Positions 16,136-25,074 of a DNA stretch of 52,818 nt are shown here, one piece after another (position 1 is the stretch's first letter; every line of letters starts with the position of its first letter). The notes under the pieces are model-generated. The model did not search any database and was not told the origin of the DNA. It was given only the letters and a program-made list of their open reading frames with translations. The translations under genes and the position numbers were made by a program. This DNA is from Acidimicrobiales bacterium (GTDB lineage: Bacteria > Actinomycetota > Acidimicrobiia > Acidimicrobiales > SZUA-35): NCBI GenBank assembly GCA_013003535.1, contig JABDIY010000075.1, forward strand, positions 1 through 52,818, read 5' to 3'.

Positions 16136-18078
16136 AGACCACCGGGGCTGAGCGCCGCCTCAAAATCGCTGTTTTCATCTCCGTCGCGTTCCTGATGAGC
16201 ACGGCCTTCGTGAGCGTGGCCTTCCCACCTCCATCGGCAGCCCAGGAGGACGACCTTGGCCTGGGCGCAACGCTTGGTCTGGTACGACAGAGTGCGTCGG
16301 TGGAATCCGACGGCTTCATCGAGATCACCCTCGACTGGACAGGACCGATCACCGACAATCTGTTCCTGAGCGTGTTGTTTCATCAGCGGATCAACGATGC
16401 CGAAGATCTCGATGCGGCCGCAACGTCGATCCTCAACCGTCGAGACCCCGTTCCCCTCACCGCCTTTGGAACTGATGCCGATGGCAACCTCGTTGCCACT
16501 ATTCCGGTTCGGAGTGTGTCGCCTGCCGCCGATGACCGCGTCTATCTGCCGGGCCCAGGGGTCTACCCGTTCACCGTGGAGATTCGATCAGCGGACGGCC
16601 CGGTGGCCTCGCTCACCTCCACAATCGTGCGGCTGCCCCAGGACCGGTCCACCATGGCCACGGTCGACATGGCTGTGGTGCTGGCCCTCTCCCCGGCCGA
16701 TGGTTTGGACCTGTCGGACGGCCTTTGGTTTCTCACCACTTATCCCGATGTACCTTTTACGATCCAAATGGGCGAAGCGCTGGTGAGCCAATTGGAACAA
16801 GACGAACCACTGGCCCAACAGTTCGCTACAGCCGCCGGCGGCAGGGTGATTCTCAGCGACGCCGGCCTGGACCTCGACCCGTCCGCACTGGAAGAGATCA
16901 ACCAGGGTCAGTTTTTCACAGCAGCGGTGGCCACAACCAACCAACGACTTACTCGCCTCGGCCTCCAGCCATCGTCCGATGTAGTGATGTTGTCTCCCGA
17001 CCTGACCGCGGGCGGCGCCGCTCTACTGGCAGAATCCGGTGTCATCGCTGTCCTTTCCACTCGAACCACCGAGATCGAGACCGGCATCATCACCACACCG
17101 CGCGGATCGGTGGGGCTGGTGCAAGCCGACCATGAAATGACCGCGGCGCTTTCGGCAACGGGATCGAAGCCCTTCGCCACAAGCGATGTGTATGCCCTTT
17201 ATTCACGGTTATCCCTTTTGGCCGAATCCGATCAGACGCCAGTGATTCTGGGCGGGGAGGGCACCGAGCCGCTGGATTCTCAGTCGCTTGACACCTTTCT
17301 GGCCGCGCTGGTGGAAAACGGACCCATCCGACCCGTGTCGCTTTCTGAAGCGGTCGAGGGGCAGCGTCGCAACCCGCTGTTGGCGGCGGAGCGGCCCGAG
17401 CAGGACCTCGTCACAACGGGTGACGCCATCGCAGAACTCCAGCAGCTGGCCGAGACCAGCCGCTCGTTCCGCGGCGTCGACAACCCCGAACTCGAACGTC
17501 TCCTGGCCAACTCACTGAGCCGATCACGAAACCCAGATGACCGGACTCGGGCCATCGACCGTGCGAAAGCGGAATTGTTGGCTGACCTCGCGTCGATCTC
17601 GTTGCCTACCGAGGCCTCGATAACCCTCACGGCGGTCGAGGGACCCCTGCCGCTCACCATTCGAAACACCGCCGATGGCCCTCGGCGGGTCTTGCTGGAG
17701 TTCCGGGGCGACCGGGTGGCCATCGCACAGAACAATGAAGTGGTGGTGGTGCCACCCGGGGAAACCACAATCGAGCTGGACGCCGAAGCGCGCGCCCTGG
17801 GGGTTTCCACGCTCGACGTCACGGCTCGCACCCCTGATGGCACGCGCGTTTTGTCCACCTCTCGCTATCAAATCCGATCCACCGCTGTGCCCGGGTTGGG
17901 CTGGGCGATCTCCGGCACGGCTCTGGCCTTCCTGTTGTTGTGGTGGTACCAAAACAGTCGCAACGCCAAACCGCGTGGCCCACACCTCGTTGGGCTCAGG
18001 CGGTCCTCCCTGCCAGCACCGGCCGACACCGACCCCGGTGTGGCCGCCGACGCCCTTCTTGCCTCGGAGTCGATATGA
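16123..18078 (+). CDS. DUF6049-like large secreted membrane-anchored protein
   Basis: 651 aa. N-terminal signal/anchor (LKIAVFISVAFLMSTAFVSVAF), a large extracytoplasmic region of beta-rich and mixed character, and a C-terminal transmembrane helix (GWAISGTALAFLLLWWYQ) with a short basic cytoplasmic tail. The architecture and location correspond to Rv3909 of mycobacteria, which lies between the NUDIX gene and the MurJ-kinase fusion. Molecular function is unknown; the context suggests cell-wall assembly. The start could also be GTG 16132. The last four bases overlap the kinase ATG (ATGA). Confidence 0.75.
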   Translation: MASVKTTGAERRLKIAVFISVAFLMSTAFVSVAFPPPSAAQEDDLGLGATLGLVRQSASVESDGFIEITLDWTGPITDNLFLSVLFHQRINDAEDLDAAATSILNRRDPVPLTAFGTDADGNLVATIPVRSVSPAADDRVYLPGPGVYPFTVEIRSADGPVASLTSTIVRLPQDRSTMATVDMAVVLALSPADGLDLSDGLWFLTTYPDVPFTIQMGEALVSQLEQDEPLAQQFATAAGGRVILSDAGLDLDPSALEEINQGQFFTAAVATTNQRLTRLGLQPSSDVVMLSPDLTAGGAALLAESGVIAVLSTRTTEIETGIITTPRGSVGLVQADHEMTAALSATGSKPFATSDVYALYSRLSLLAESDQTPVILGGEGTEPLDSQSLDTFLAALVENGPIRPVSLSEAVEGQRRNPLLAAERPEQDLVTTGDAIAELQQLAETSRSFRGVDNPELERLLANSLSRSRNPDDRTRAIDRAKAELLADLASISLPTEASITLTAVEGPLPLTIRNTADGPRRVLLEFRGDRVAIAQNNEVVVVPPGETTIELDAEARALGVSTLDVTARTPDGTRVLSTSRYQIRSTAVPGLGWAISGTALAFLLLWWYQNSRNAKPRGPHLVGLRRSSLPAPADTDPGVAADALLASESI

Positions 18079-19829
18079 CCGCCCCCTACCGGACAGCCGT
18101 TCGCGGTGAACGGCTCGCCGATCGCTACGAACTCGGCACCCATATCGACTCCGGTGGGATGGCCGAGGTCTGGGAGGCCACCGATCACACACTCGGGCGG
18201 ACCGTGGCGGTCAAGATCTTGCATGCTCACCTCGCCCGCGATGCCGCCTTTCTCCGACGGTTCCGCCGTGAAGCGATCAATGCCGCCCGGCTACAGCATC
18301 CCACCATCGTGGCGATCTACGATGCGGTCAGTTACGACGGCCTCGAAGCCATCGTGATGGAGCGAATCGAGGGACGCACACTGCGTTCGGTCCTAGACGA
18401 ACACTCCCGCCTTCCCGCTCGCGATGTGATCGATCTCGGCCGCCAGATCGCCCAAGCGCTCTCAGTGGCCCACGCCGCAGGGGTTATTCACCGAGATATC
18501 AAACCATCCAACATCATGCTTTGCGAGGACCGCCGAATTCGCGTCACCGACTTTGGCATCGCCAAGGCCGGAGAAGACACCGACCTCACCCGAACCGGTT
18601 CCTTGTTGGGAACTGCAAAATACCTCTCTCCGGAACAGGTGTTGGGCGATGAAGTAGACGATCGGTCGGACCTCTACGGACTCGGGGTGGTGCTGTTCGA
18701 AGCCCTCGCCGGCACCGCACCCTTCGACGAAGGAAATGACTACGCAACGGCCCAGGCCCGCGTGGTCAACCCCGCTCCCCGACTATCGCAGTTCCGACCG
18801 GACCTTCCGGCGTCGCTAGATGCACTGGTGGCGAGGCTGCTCGAGCAAGATCCAGCTGACCGACCGGACTCCGCACTCGAATTGTCCGGACTGCTCTCCA
18901 GCATCACGATCGTGTCCGAGGAGTTCGGCGGGGGCGCTCCCGGCGGCGACCGCACCACGATCGACCTGCGTCACAACAGCAGCGGAGTCGATGGCGATTC
19001 AACGGGCGAGATCACCCCAGAACCGAAAAGGCGGGACCGGGGGCGCAAGGCCCTTCCGACCACTCCCCCAGACTCCACGGTGTTGGCCCCCTCGGGCGCT
19101 CCACCCGTAGGCAATGCCGATCTGGACTCGGCAAACCCAAACGACCAAGAGGGCGACGAACCCCCTGTGGACAGGGGTTTCTCGCTGCCCATAGGCAAAC
19201 TCGTGCTTCTCGCCATCGTCCTGGGCACCCTGGGTTTGGTAGCAGCGCTGTTGGATGGGTACCGATCAGATCCCGGTGCTGCCGGCGTCACGAACCCGAG
19301 TGGAGCCACGGACGGTCCCGATGGGGAGAGCGTTTCGCTCACCCCTGTGCAGAACTTCGGGCCGCCGATCATCGTCAGCGGGCAGGCGGTCGACCCGCTC
19401 GGCGACAACACTGAAAACGACGACATGGCCGGCAACGCAATCGACGGCGACCCGGCCACGGCCTGGGTTACGGAGACATATTCCAAACCGGGTTTCTCCA
19501 GCGTCAAGGCAGGGGTCGGCTACCTCCTCACCCTCACCGAACCGTCCGCTCCCTCCGAATTACGGATCACTACACCCACCGAGGGCTGGCGCGCCGAGGT
19601 CTATGTTGGAGACGAATCGGCCGAGTCCCCGGAAGGTTTCACGTTCGGGCCCTATGCGCTCGAACCCCTGGAGGGTGGCGGGGTAGCCGACCTCCGCAAC
19701 GCGTCGGGATCCCATGTACTGCTGTGGATTACCTTTGAGGGGCAGTCGTCGCCCCCAAATCCAGATGGCGAGGAACCGCCTCCCGAACTCGAAAATAGAT
19801 TCGAACTGGCCGAAGTCGTCATCGAGTGA
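18075..19829 (+). CDS. transmembrane serine/threonine protein kinase with extracellular discoidin-like domain
   Basis: 584 aa. An intact Hanks-type kinase occupies residues about 18-275: Gly-rich loop (GTHIDSGGMAEVW), catalytic Lys47 (VAVK), HRDIKPSN (139-146), DFG (159-161) and activation segment TRTGSLLGTAKYLSPEQ. A Pro-rich juxtamembrane linker, one transmembrane helix (about 374-393) and an extracellular F5/8C-like domain (NAIDGDPATAWVTETYS...) follow. Mycobacterial Rv3910 at this locus is MurJ plus pseudokinase plus a similar C-terminal domain; here there is no MurJ and the kinase looks active. The ATG at 18075 overlaps the previous stop by 4 nt; an earlier in-frame start would run deep into the upstream gene. 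Confidence 0.88.
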   Translation: MTAPYRTAVRGERLADRYELGTHIDSGGMAEVWEATDHTLGRTVAVKILHAHLARDAAFLRRFRREAINAARLQHPTIVAIYDAVSYDGLEAIVMERIEGRTLRSVLDEHSRLPARDVIDLGRQIAQALSVAHAAGVIHRDIKPSNIMLCEDRRIRVTDFGIAKAGEDTDLTRTGSLLGTAKYLSPEQVLGDEVDDRSDLYGLGVVLFEALAGTAPFDEGNDYATAQARVVNPAPRLSQFRPDLPASLDALVARLLEQDPADRPDSALELSGLLSSITIVSEEFGGGAPGGDRTTIDLRHNSSGVDGDSTGEITPEPKRRDRGRKALPTTPPDSTVLAPSGAPPVGNADLDSANPNDQEGDEPPVDRGFSLPIGKLVLLAIVLGTLGLVAALLDGYRSDPGAAGVTNPSGATDGPDGESVSLTPVQNFGPPIIVSGQAVDPLGDNTENDDMAGNAIDGDPATAWVTETYSKPGFSSVKAGVGYLLTLTEPSAPSELRITTPTEGWRAEVYVGDESAESPEGFTFGPYALEPLEGGGVADLRNASGSHVLLWITFEGQSSPPNPDGEEPPPELENRFELAEVVIE

Positions 19830-20395
19830 GACACGCCGCCGACCCATCCGCCCTCGTGGCGGCCGCCCAAGGCGGTGATCGCAAGGCCCTCAACCGCCTC
19901 CTTGAGGGCGAGTACGACCGAATCTACGCGGTGTGCCGGCGGGTGATGGGAAACGATGCTGACGCCGCCGACGGTTGCCAGGAGGCGCTGCTCTCAATCG
20001 TCCGGGGACTCCCCCGGTTCGATTCTCGAGCCAAATTCTCAACCTGGTGTTACCGAGTGGCCACCAACGCATGCCTCGATGAGCTGCGACGACGGAAACG
20101 TCGCCCGATCCCGGCCGAGCAGACCGAAGATCTCCCGAGCAGTGGCCAAGAACACGATTCGCAAACTGCGGACCGACTCACCATCGGCGCAGCGCTCGAC
20201 GACCTCGCCGACGACTTCCGGATCCCGGTGGTTCTGCGCGACGTGGTGGGATATGACTACGCGGAGATCGCGGAGCTGCTCAACATTCCTCACGGGACTG
20301 TCCGAAGCCGGATCGCCAGAGGCCGTAAGTATCTTTCTGCCCAAGTCGGGAACCCGGCGGGCTCCGGCGACGTCATAAAACCGAAACGTAAGTAG
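19826..20395 (+). CDS. ECF RNA polymerase sigma factor (SigM-like position)
   Basis: 189 aa. Region 2 (EYDRIYAVCRRVMGNDADAADGCQEALLSIVRGLPRFDSRAKFSTWCYRVATNACLDELRRRKRR) and region 4 (DYAEIAELLNIPHGTVRSRIARGRKYL) are both complete. The locus between the kinase and trxB is that of sigM in mycobacteria, which controls cell-wall and secretion genes; a shared regulon is only inferred. GTG start overlaps the kinase stop by 4 nt. The next gene, 15 bp downstream, is the probable anti-sigma factor. Confidence 0.9.
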   Translation: MRHAADPSALVAAAQGGDRKALNRLLEGEYDRIYAVCRRVMGNDADAADGCQEALLSIVRGLPRFDSRAKFSTWCYRVATNACLDELRRRKRRPIPAEQTEDLPSSGQEHDSQTADRLTIGAALDDLADDFRIPVVLRDVVGYDYAEIAELLNIPHGTVRSRIARGRKYLSAQVGNPAGSGDVIKPKRK

Positions 20396-20410
20396 ACCAA
20401 CCCGAAACGC

Positions 20411-21385
20411 ATGAACGATCTCCCTCCCACTCCCCCACTCCCCCGCTATGGGGACGGCGCTACCCCTGACCCGGTGAGCCGCATCGAGGAGCTGCTTTCG
20501 GCGATGGCGGACGGCGAACTGACACCGGCCGAGCTCCTCGAACTGGAAGAGGCGGCGGTCGCCACCAACTCCACGGTTCAAGAAATGGCCGTACCGTTTC
20601 ATGAAGGGCAGGCGCTGGCGGCGGCCTCTGTGCTGGATCTTCGCTCCCCACCGGCCCTCCGTCATCAACAGCTACGATCTGCCGTTGACCAGCTTGACCA
20701 GCCCGAGGTTGCCAGCCTCGCCGGAGCGCGCGCAACGCTGGCCAGCAAGCAGCATCATCAGCGCCGGCGAATGCAGCGCCTGAGCTCGGTTGCCGCTGCG
20801 CTCGTGGTGGTGGCTGGAATCGGCATCATCGGATCCCAACTCGGCGGTTCTGGCAGCGACACCGCGGCAACAGAAGAAGCAGGTGCCGCCACCACATCGA
20901 GCCGAGAGCTCAACGATGAGTTTTCCGAAGGAGGGACGGCGTCCGATGATGCGGCATCGGACGACGGTGAGCTGAACGAGATGGCTGAGGCACCGCTTGC
21001 CAGCCAGAGCGGTCTCGACGCCAGCGACGGCGTGTTCTTCTACCAGTTACAGGAAAGCCCTGCGGGAATCCAGCCCAGCGAACTCGGCGACCAAGTCATT
21101 GACGGTGCAATCGAGGTTGAGCCGTTCAACAGCGAGGCGGCGCGTGGCGGCGCGGACGCCACCGCTGCCAGCGAGGACATCGGCGATGGAGAAAGCGACC
21201 TTACCAGGGCGGCGTCAACCCCCCGGTGTACCGACGCCGCATTTGCACTTCAAAGCAACGATGACATTCCCGAAATCACCGGCCTTGCGCTGGTGATTCT
21301 GGACGGTCAAACCTACGAGCTTTACCAGATCGCAGATGACAACTTCGCAGTCTTCGAACAAGGCACCTGCAACCGAGTCGACTGA
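20411..21385 (+). CDS. putative membrane anti-sigma factor
   Basis: 324 aa. Residues 22-60 (SRIEELLSAMADGELTPAELLELEEAAV) resemble the N-terminal helices of anti-sigma domains but lack the zinc motif HxxxCxxC. One transmembrane helix spans about 126-144 (SVAAALVVVAGIGIIGSQL), and the outer part is acidic, Ala/Asp/Glu rich and poorly conserved, ending in a small domain with two Cys (PRCTDAAFAL, EQGTCNRVD). The placement right after an ECF sigma gene is the main support (Rv3912 analog). Alternative: a membrane protein unrelated to sigma control. Confidence 0.65.
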   Translation: MNDLPPTPPLPRYGDGATPDPVSRIEELLSAMADGELTPAELLELEEAAVATNSTVQEMAVPFHEGQALAAASVLDLRSPPALRHQQLRSAVDQLDQPEVASLAGARATLASKQHHQRRRMQRLSSVAAALVVVAGIGIIGSQLGGSGSDTAATEEAGAATTSSRELNDEFSEGGTASDDAASDDGELNEMAEAPLASQSGLDASDGVFFYQLQESPAGIQPSELGDQVIDGAIEVEPFNSEAARGGADATAASEDIGDGESDLTRAASTPRCTDAAFALQSNDDIPEITGLALVILDGQTYELYQIADDNFAVFEQGTCNRVD

Positions 21386-21401
21386 TCGGCTCAACGTTGG
21401 C

Positions 21402-21407
21402 TAGCCT
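21402..21407 (+). promoter_or_regulatory. candidate -10 hexamer for leaderless small membrane gene
   Basis: TAGCCT is followed by 6 nt and the GTG at 21414; no Shine-Dalgarno is present. Confidence 0.4.
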
Positions 21408-21413
21408 CTCGGC

Positions 21414-21752
21414 GTGGACAGCTTCACCCCCGAGCCCGTTTCAAGCGAACCCGAAGACTGGGCCGGTCGCGCCACCGCGACGGTCGTAGGTTACGTTGAC
21501 ACCGTTCGTTCGGCCACCACCGGCCGGGCACTGGTGGCTTCGCGGATCGCGGTGTATGCGTTGGCGATGGGCCTGATCGGGATCGTGATAGCCATCCTGC
21601 TGCTCATTCTGTTGGTGAGACTCGTTGGATCGCTCACCGCCTGGATCCTTCCATTCATCGAAGACGGAGAGATCTGGGGAAGTTACCTCATACTCGGAAT
21701 CCTCTTCATGATCGGTGGACTCATCCTCTGGAGGAAGAAGGAAGCCATCTAA
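21414..21752 (+). CDS. small two-helix membrane protein, unknown
   Basis: 112 aa. Residues 1-45 are soluble; two long hydrophobic segments follow (IAVYALAMGLIGIVIAILLLILLVRLVGSL and GSYLILGILFMIGGLILW) ending in a basic RKKEA tail. The look is of a phage-holin-superfamily-6-like or YqjE-type small membrane protein, but no family is certain. It lies between the anti-sigma gene and trxB and may have its own leaderless promoter. Confidence 0.7.
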   Translation: MDSFTPEPVSSEPEDWAGRATATVVGYVDTVRSATTGRALVASRIAVYALAMGLIGIVIAILLLILLVRLVGSLTAWILPFIEDGEIWGSYLILGILFMIGGLILWRKKEAI

Positions 21753-21830
21753 GTGGTTCCGTATCGGGCGGCTTTACGCTGAGACCATTCGCAGCGTGCT
21801 CACCTCGCTCTCCCCGATGTAAAGGAAACG

Positions 21831-22802
21831 ATGACTTCATCAGACATAGACGTGCGCAACGTCACGATCATCGGTAGTGGACCCGCCGGTCTCACCGCCG
21901 CCATCTACACGGCTCGAGCATCGCTCGAACCCCTGGTGATTGAAGGAGAGCCGTCGAGCACCGGCGATCAGCCCGGTGGCCAGCTGATGCTTACTACGGA
22001 GGTCGAGAACTTCCCGGGATTCCCCGAAGGAATCATGGGCCCAGAACTGATGCTGAACTGCCGAGCCCAAGCAGCTCGGTTTGGGGCAGAATTGAAAACC
22101 GAGAAAGTGAGCAGGGTCGATCTTTCTTCTCGCCCCTTCGGTATTTGGGTTGGAGATCCCGAGGTGGCCGATCCGACCTATCGATCCCATGCGATCATCA
22201 TCTCCACAGGAGCCAAGGCCCTGATGTTGGATCAGGAAAATGAGCAGCGGCTGATCGGCCGTGGTGTGTCAACGTGTGCAACGTGTGACGGCTTCTTTTT
22301 TCGAGACGCCGACATCGCTGTGATCGGCGGTGGCGACTCTGCCATGGAGGAGGCCAACTTCTTGACCAAGTTCGCTCGATCCGTCACGGTCATTCACCGG
22401 CGCGACAGCCTCCGAGCCAGTCAGATCATGGAGGACCGAGCTCGCGCCAACCCCAAGGTCTCGTTCCTTTGGGACACCACCGTGACCGACGTACTGGGCG
22501 ACCAGACCGTTACGGGCGTGGCGTTGGAGAACGTCAAGACCGGCGAAACCGGCACCCTGGATGTCACCGGCGTCTTTGTGGCAATCGGTCACCGACCCAA
22601 CACCGACCTCTTCAAGGGCCAGCTGGAGATGAAAGACAACGGATACCTCGTTACGGATGGGAAATCCACCAGAACAAACGTCGAAGGTGTGTTCGCCTGC
22701 GGTGATGTGCAGGACGACGTGTACCGACAGGCCGTCACCGCAGCAGGTTCGGGGTGTGCGGCAGCCATCGATGCGGAGCGCTGGTTGGAGGATCAGCACT
22801 AA
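21831..22802 (+). CDS. trxB: thioredoxin-disulfide reductase
   Basis: 323 aa, normal length. FAD-binding GSGPAG (15-20), redox-active CATC (149-152), NADPH-binding GGGDSAMEEANFL, and GVFACGDVQDDVYRQAVTAAGSGC at the end. It reduces thioredoxin with NADPH. Ribosome-binding site AAAGGA 4-5 nt before the ATG. Its partner trxA is next door but convergent, whereas mycobacteria have both in one direction. An intrinsic terminator follows at 22811. Confidence 0.96.
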   Translation: MTSSDIDVRNVTIIGSGPAGLTAAIYTARASLEPLVIEGEPSSTGDQPGGQLMLTTEVENFPGFPEGIMGPELMLNCRAQAARFGAELKTEKVSRVDLSSRPFGIWVGDPEVADPTYRSHAIIISTGAKALMLDQENEQRLIGRGVSTCATCDGFFFRDADIAVIGGGDSAMEEANFLTKFARSVTVIHRRDSLRASQIMEDRARANPKVSFLWDTTVTDVLGDQTVTGVALENVKTGETGTLDVTGVFVAIGHRPNTDLFKGQLEMKDNGYLVTDGKSTRTNVEGVFACGDVQDDVYRQAVTAAGSGCAAAIDAERWLEDQH

Positions 22803-22810
22803 CGCAAAGA

Positions 22811-22841
22811 GGCCGGGCCGCCAGGCCCGGCCCCCTTATTT
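22811..22841 (+). terminator. intrinsic terminator after trxB
   Basis: GGCCGGGCC (22811-22819) pairs with GGCCCGGCC (22824-22832) with a 4-nt loop, followed by CCCTTATTT. It lies between the convergent trxB and trxA genes. Confidence 0.8.
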
Positions 22842-22874
22842 CAACGGTCCGCAGTTACAAGGCGAGTGTCAAAG

Positions 22875-23195
22875 TTACAGCGCAAGCTCCTCGAGGAGTT
22901 GCGCTTTGGCCTTGGCGCCCTGCACTCGCTTCTCCACTTCGCCCGCACTGAACTTGATCATGGTTGGGATGCTCATGACGCCGTAGCGCATGGCGATTTC
23001 GGAGTGGTCGTCCACGTTGAGCTTGGCAATCTTCACGTTGCCAGCCTGCTCGTCGGCGATCTCATCGAGAATCGGGGCCACCATCTTGCAGGGCCCGCAC
23101 CACTCGGCCCAGAAGTCCACCACTACAGGGGTGTCGGACTCGGCCAAGAAGGAGTCGAAGTTTTCGGCGGTGAGTTCAATGGTGTTCTCGGACAT
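22875..23195 (-). CDS. trxA: thioredoxin
   Basis: 106 aa. Classic fold with active site WCGPC (32-36) in VVVDFWAEWCGPCKMVAPILDE and the cis-Pro loop SIPTM. It is reduced by TrxB, encoded tail to tail on the other strand. Ending 72 bp from the trxB stop, it is transcribed with the same polarity as parB but separated from it by 78 bp. In mycobacteria a cwlM-type amidase gene lies between thioredoxin and parB; none is seen here. Confidence 0.96.
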   Translation of the reverse strand: MSENTIELTAENFDSFLAESDTPVVVDFWAEWCGPCKMVAPILDEIADEQAGNVKIAKLNVDDHSEIAMRYGVMSIPTMIKFSAGEVEKRVQGAKAKAQLLEELAL

Positions 23196-23273
23196 GTTTT
23201 TCCTTTGCTGCGGTCAAGCGATCTTAACCACACCGAACCTAACCTCAGCGACTCCGCCGCTATTCCAGGTTGC

Positions 23274-24191
23274 CTAGGGCCGGACGATGAGTGCCACGAT
23301 CCGGCTCAGATCATCGGCATCGGCGAAATCTATGACGAGCTGCTGACGGCCGGCTTTTTCCACAACTTCCACCGACGTGTTGAAAACTTCGCTCAGCTGG
23401 GTCTCCACCTCGAGTGCGGCGGTTGAGGAGAGGCCCGACTTGGTTGGACCCTTGCTTCGCCGCTTGGGACCACTGTTGGGTTTGGCCCCGTTGCGTTTCA
23501 AAGAACTCTTGTCGTGGCCTCTGACCATCGACTCGATCTGACGCACCGACCACTCCCCCGCGATGCACTCGCCGGCGATCCGAAGCTGTTCTTCGGGATC
23601 GTCGATCATGAGTAACGCCCGGCCGTGCCCAGCCGAGAGCTGACCTTCGGAGATCAGTTGTCGCAGCGAGCCGGGTAGACGAAGTAGCCGAATGGCATTG
23701 GCCACCGTGGCCCGCTTCTTCCCAACCCGGCGGGCTACCTCGGCTTGAGAAAGCTGAAAGTCCTCCATCAACTGCTGATACGCGAATGCCTCGTCGATCG
23801 CATTGAGATCCTGTCGTTGGACATTCTCGACCAAAGCCTCCTCGAGGGACCGTTCATCCGCAACCTCACGGACCAATGCCGGGATCGTTTGCAGTCCTGC
23901 CAGCTGAGCTGCCCGCCACCGCCGCTCCCCGGCGATCAGCTCAAACGTGTCACCATCTCGCCGGACCAAGATTGGCTGAAGCACGCCCAACGACCGGATC
24001 GATGCTGCCAGGTCCTTGAGAGCCGCGTCGTCGAATGTTGTTCGAGGCTGAAACGCGTTGGCCCGAATTGACTGGATTGGAATCTGCTGATGAGACCCCT
24101 CGATGTGTAGAGAGACCGCGATCTGATCCTCATCCTCGGTGAATCGCTCATCACCCGGTCCCGGAATGAGCGAATGGATCCCGCTCGCCAT
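23274..24191 (-). CDS. parB: chromosome-partitioning protein ParB
   Basis: 305 aa. N-terminal CTP-binding domain with IRANAFQPR and the GERRWRA motif (88-94), central HTH (QAEVARRVGKKRATVANAIRLLRLP) that reads parS, basic linker, and C-terminal dimerisation domain (LSEVFNTSVEVVEKAGRQQLVIDFADADDLSRIV). It loads at parS near the origin and spreads as a clamp. The ATG at 24191 lies 4 nt after the parA stop; an open frame further upstream lies within parA and is not used. Confidence 0.95.
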   Translation of the reverse strand: MASGIHSLIPGPGDERFTEDEDQIAVSLHIEGSHQQIPIQSIRANAFQPRTTFDDAALKDLAASIRSLGVLQPILVRRDGDTFELIAGERRWRAAQLAGLQTIPALVREVADERSLEEALVENVQRQDLNAIDEAFAYQQLMEDFQLSQAEVARRVGKKRATVANAIRLLRLPGSLRQLISEGQLSAGHGRALLMIDDPEEQLRIAGECIAGEWSVRQIESMVRGHDKSSLKRNGAKPNSGPKRRSKGPTKSGLSSTAALEVETQLSEVFNTSVEVVEKAGRQQLVIDFADADDLSRIVALIVRP

Positions 24192-24195
24192 CGAA

Positions 24196-25017
24196 CTACA
24201 CCGGGGTCCGAGCGCCCGCAACTTCGAGCGCCAGGTCTCGGTACGCAATTGCCCCTCGGGACGTGGGCGCATACACCGTGATCGGCTGCCCGAAACTGGG
24301 AGCCTCAGAGAGTCGCACCGTGCGAGGGATCACCGTACGGCAAACTTTTTCGTGGAAGTGGGCTCGAACCTCTTTGGCCACTTGAGCTGCCAACTTGGTT
24401 CGAGCATCGAACATCACCAGCACAATTGTGGAAACCTCGAGTGTCGGATTGAGATTGCGCTGCACCAGAGTCACATTGCGCAACAGTTGGCCAAGACCTT
24501 CCAACGCGTAGTATTCGCACTGGATCGGAACCATCACCTCTGACGCGGCCGCAAAAGCGTTGATGGTGAGCAGCCCCAGAGACGGTGGGCAGTCGATCAG
24601 AACGATGTCGAAATCATTGGCCACGGCCGCAATGGCGTTCTTCAACCGACTCTCCCGAGACATCGCCGGGACGAGTTCGATCTCGGCGCCGGCCAGGTCG
24701 AGGTTGGATGGTGCGATGAACAGGTTCTTCACAATCGAGGCCTCGATGGCGTCATCCAGTGGAATCTGGTTGATGATGACGTCATACATCGTGGAGGTGA
24801 GGCTCCGCGGATTGATGCCGAGGCCGGTTGACGCGTTCCCTTGGGGATCGAGATCGATGATGAGTACCCGGTGGCCCAGCTCTGCTGCCGCAGCTCCCAC
24901 GCTCACGGTGGTGGTGGTCTTGCCGACACCGCCCTTTTGGTTGGCAACGGCGATAATTCGTGGTGACCGAGTGCCGGGAGCCGGCCCGGACGGCGAAGTT
25001 GCGGTATTCAGATCCAT
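24196..25017 (-). CDS. parA: chromosome-partitioning ATPase ParA
   Basis: 273 aa. Deviant Walker A KGGVGKTTTT (28-37), Walker A' region DLDPQGNASTGLG, Walker B-like IDCPPSLGLLT. It binds DNA non-specifically as an ATP dimer and positions ParB-parS complexes. GGAGA lies about 12 nt before the ATG, a long spacing. Upstream, 25040-25055 holds a perfect parS half-site, and the preceding gene encodes an HTH/coiled-coil protein, so parA-parB may be read with it. Confidence 0.95.
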   Translation of the reverse strand: MDLNTATSPSGPAPGTRSPRIIAVANQKGGVGKTTTTVSVGAAAAELGHRVLIIDLDPQGNASTGLGINPRSLTSTMYDVIINQIPLDDAIEASIVKNLFIAPSNLDLAGAEIELVPAMSRESRLKNAIAAVANDFDIVLIDCPPSLGLLTINAFAAASEVMVPIQCEYYALEGLGQLLRNVTLVQRNLNPTLEVSTIVLVMFDARTKLAAQVAKEVRAHFHEKVCRTVIPRTVRLSEAPSFGQPITVYAPTSRGAIAYRDLALEVAGARTPV

Positions 25018-25039
25018 TTAGAGAGAGTTCTCCAATACA

Positions 25040-25055
25040 TGTTTCACGTTGGTCC
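25040..25055 (+). other. parS half-site upstream of parA
   Basis: TGTTTCACGT matches the left ten bases of the parS consensus TGTTTCACGTGAAACA exactly; the right half is degenerate (11/16 overall). Located 23 bp before the parA start codon. Confidence 0.35.
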
Positions 25056-25074
25056 AACGAGACTGGGGTAGAGC

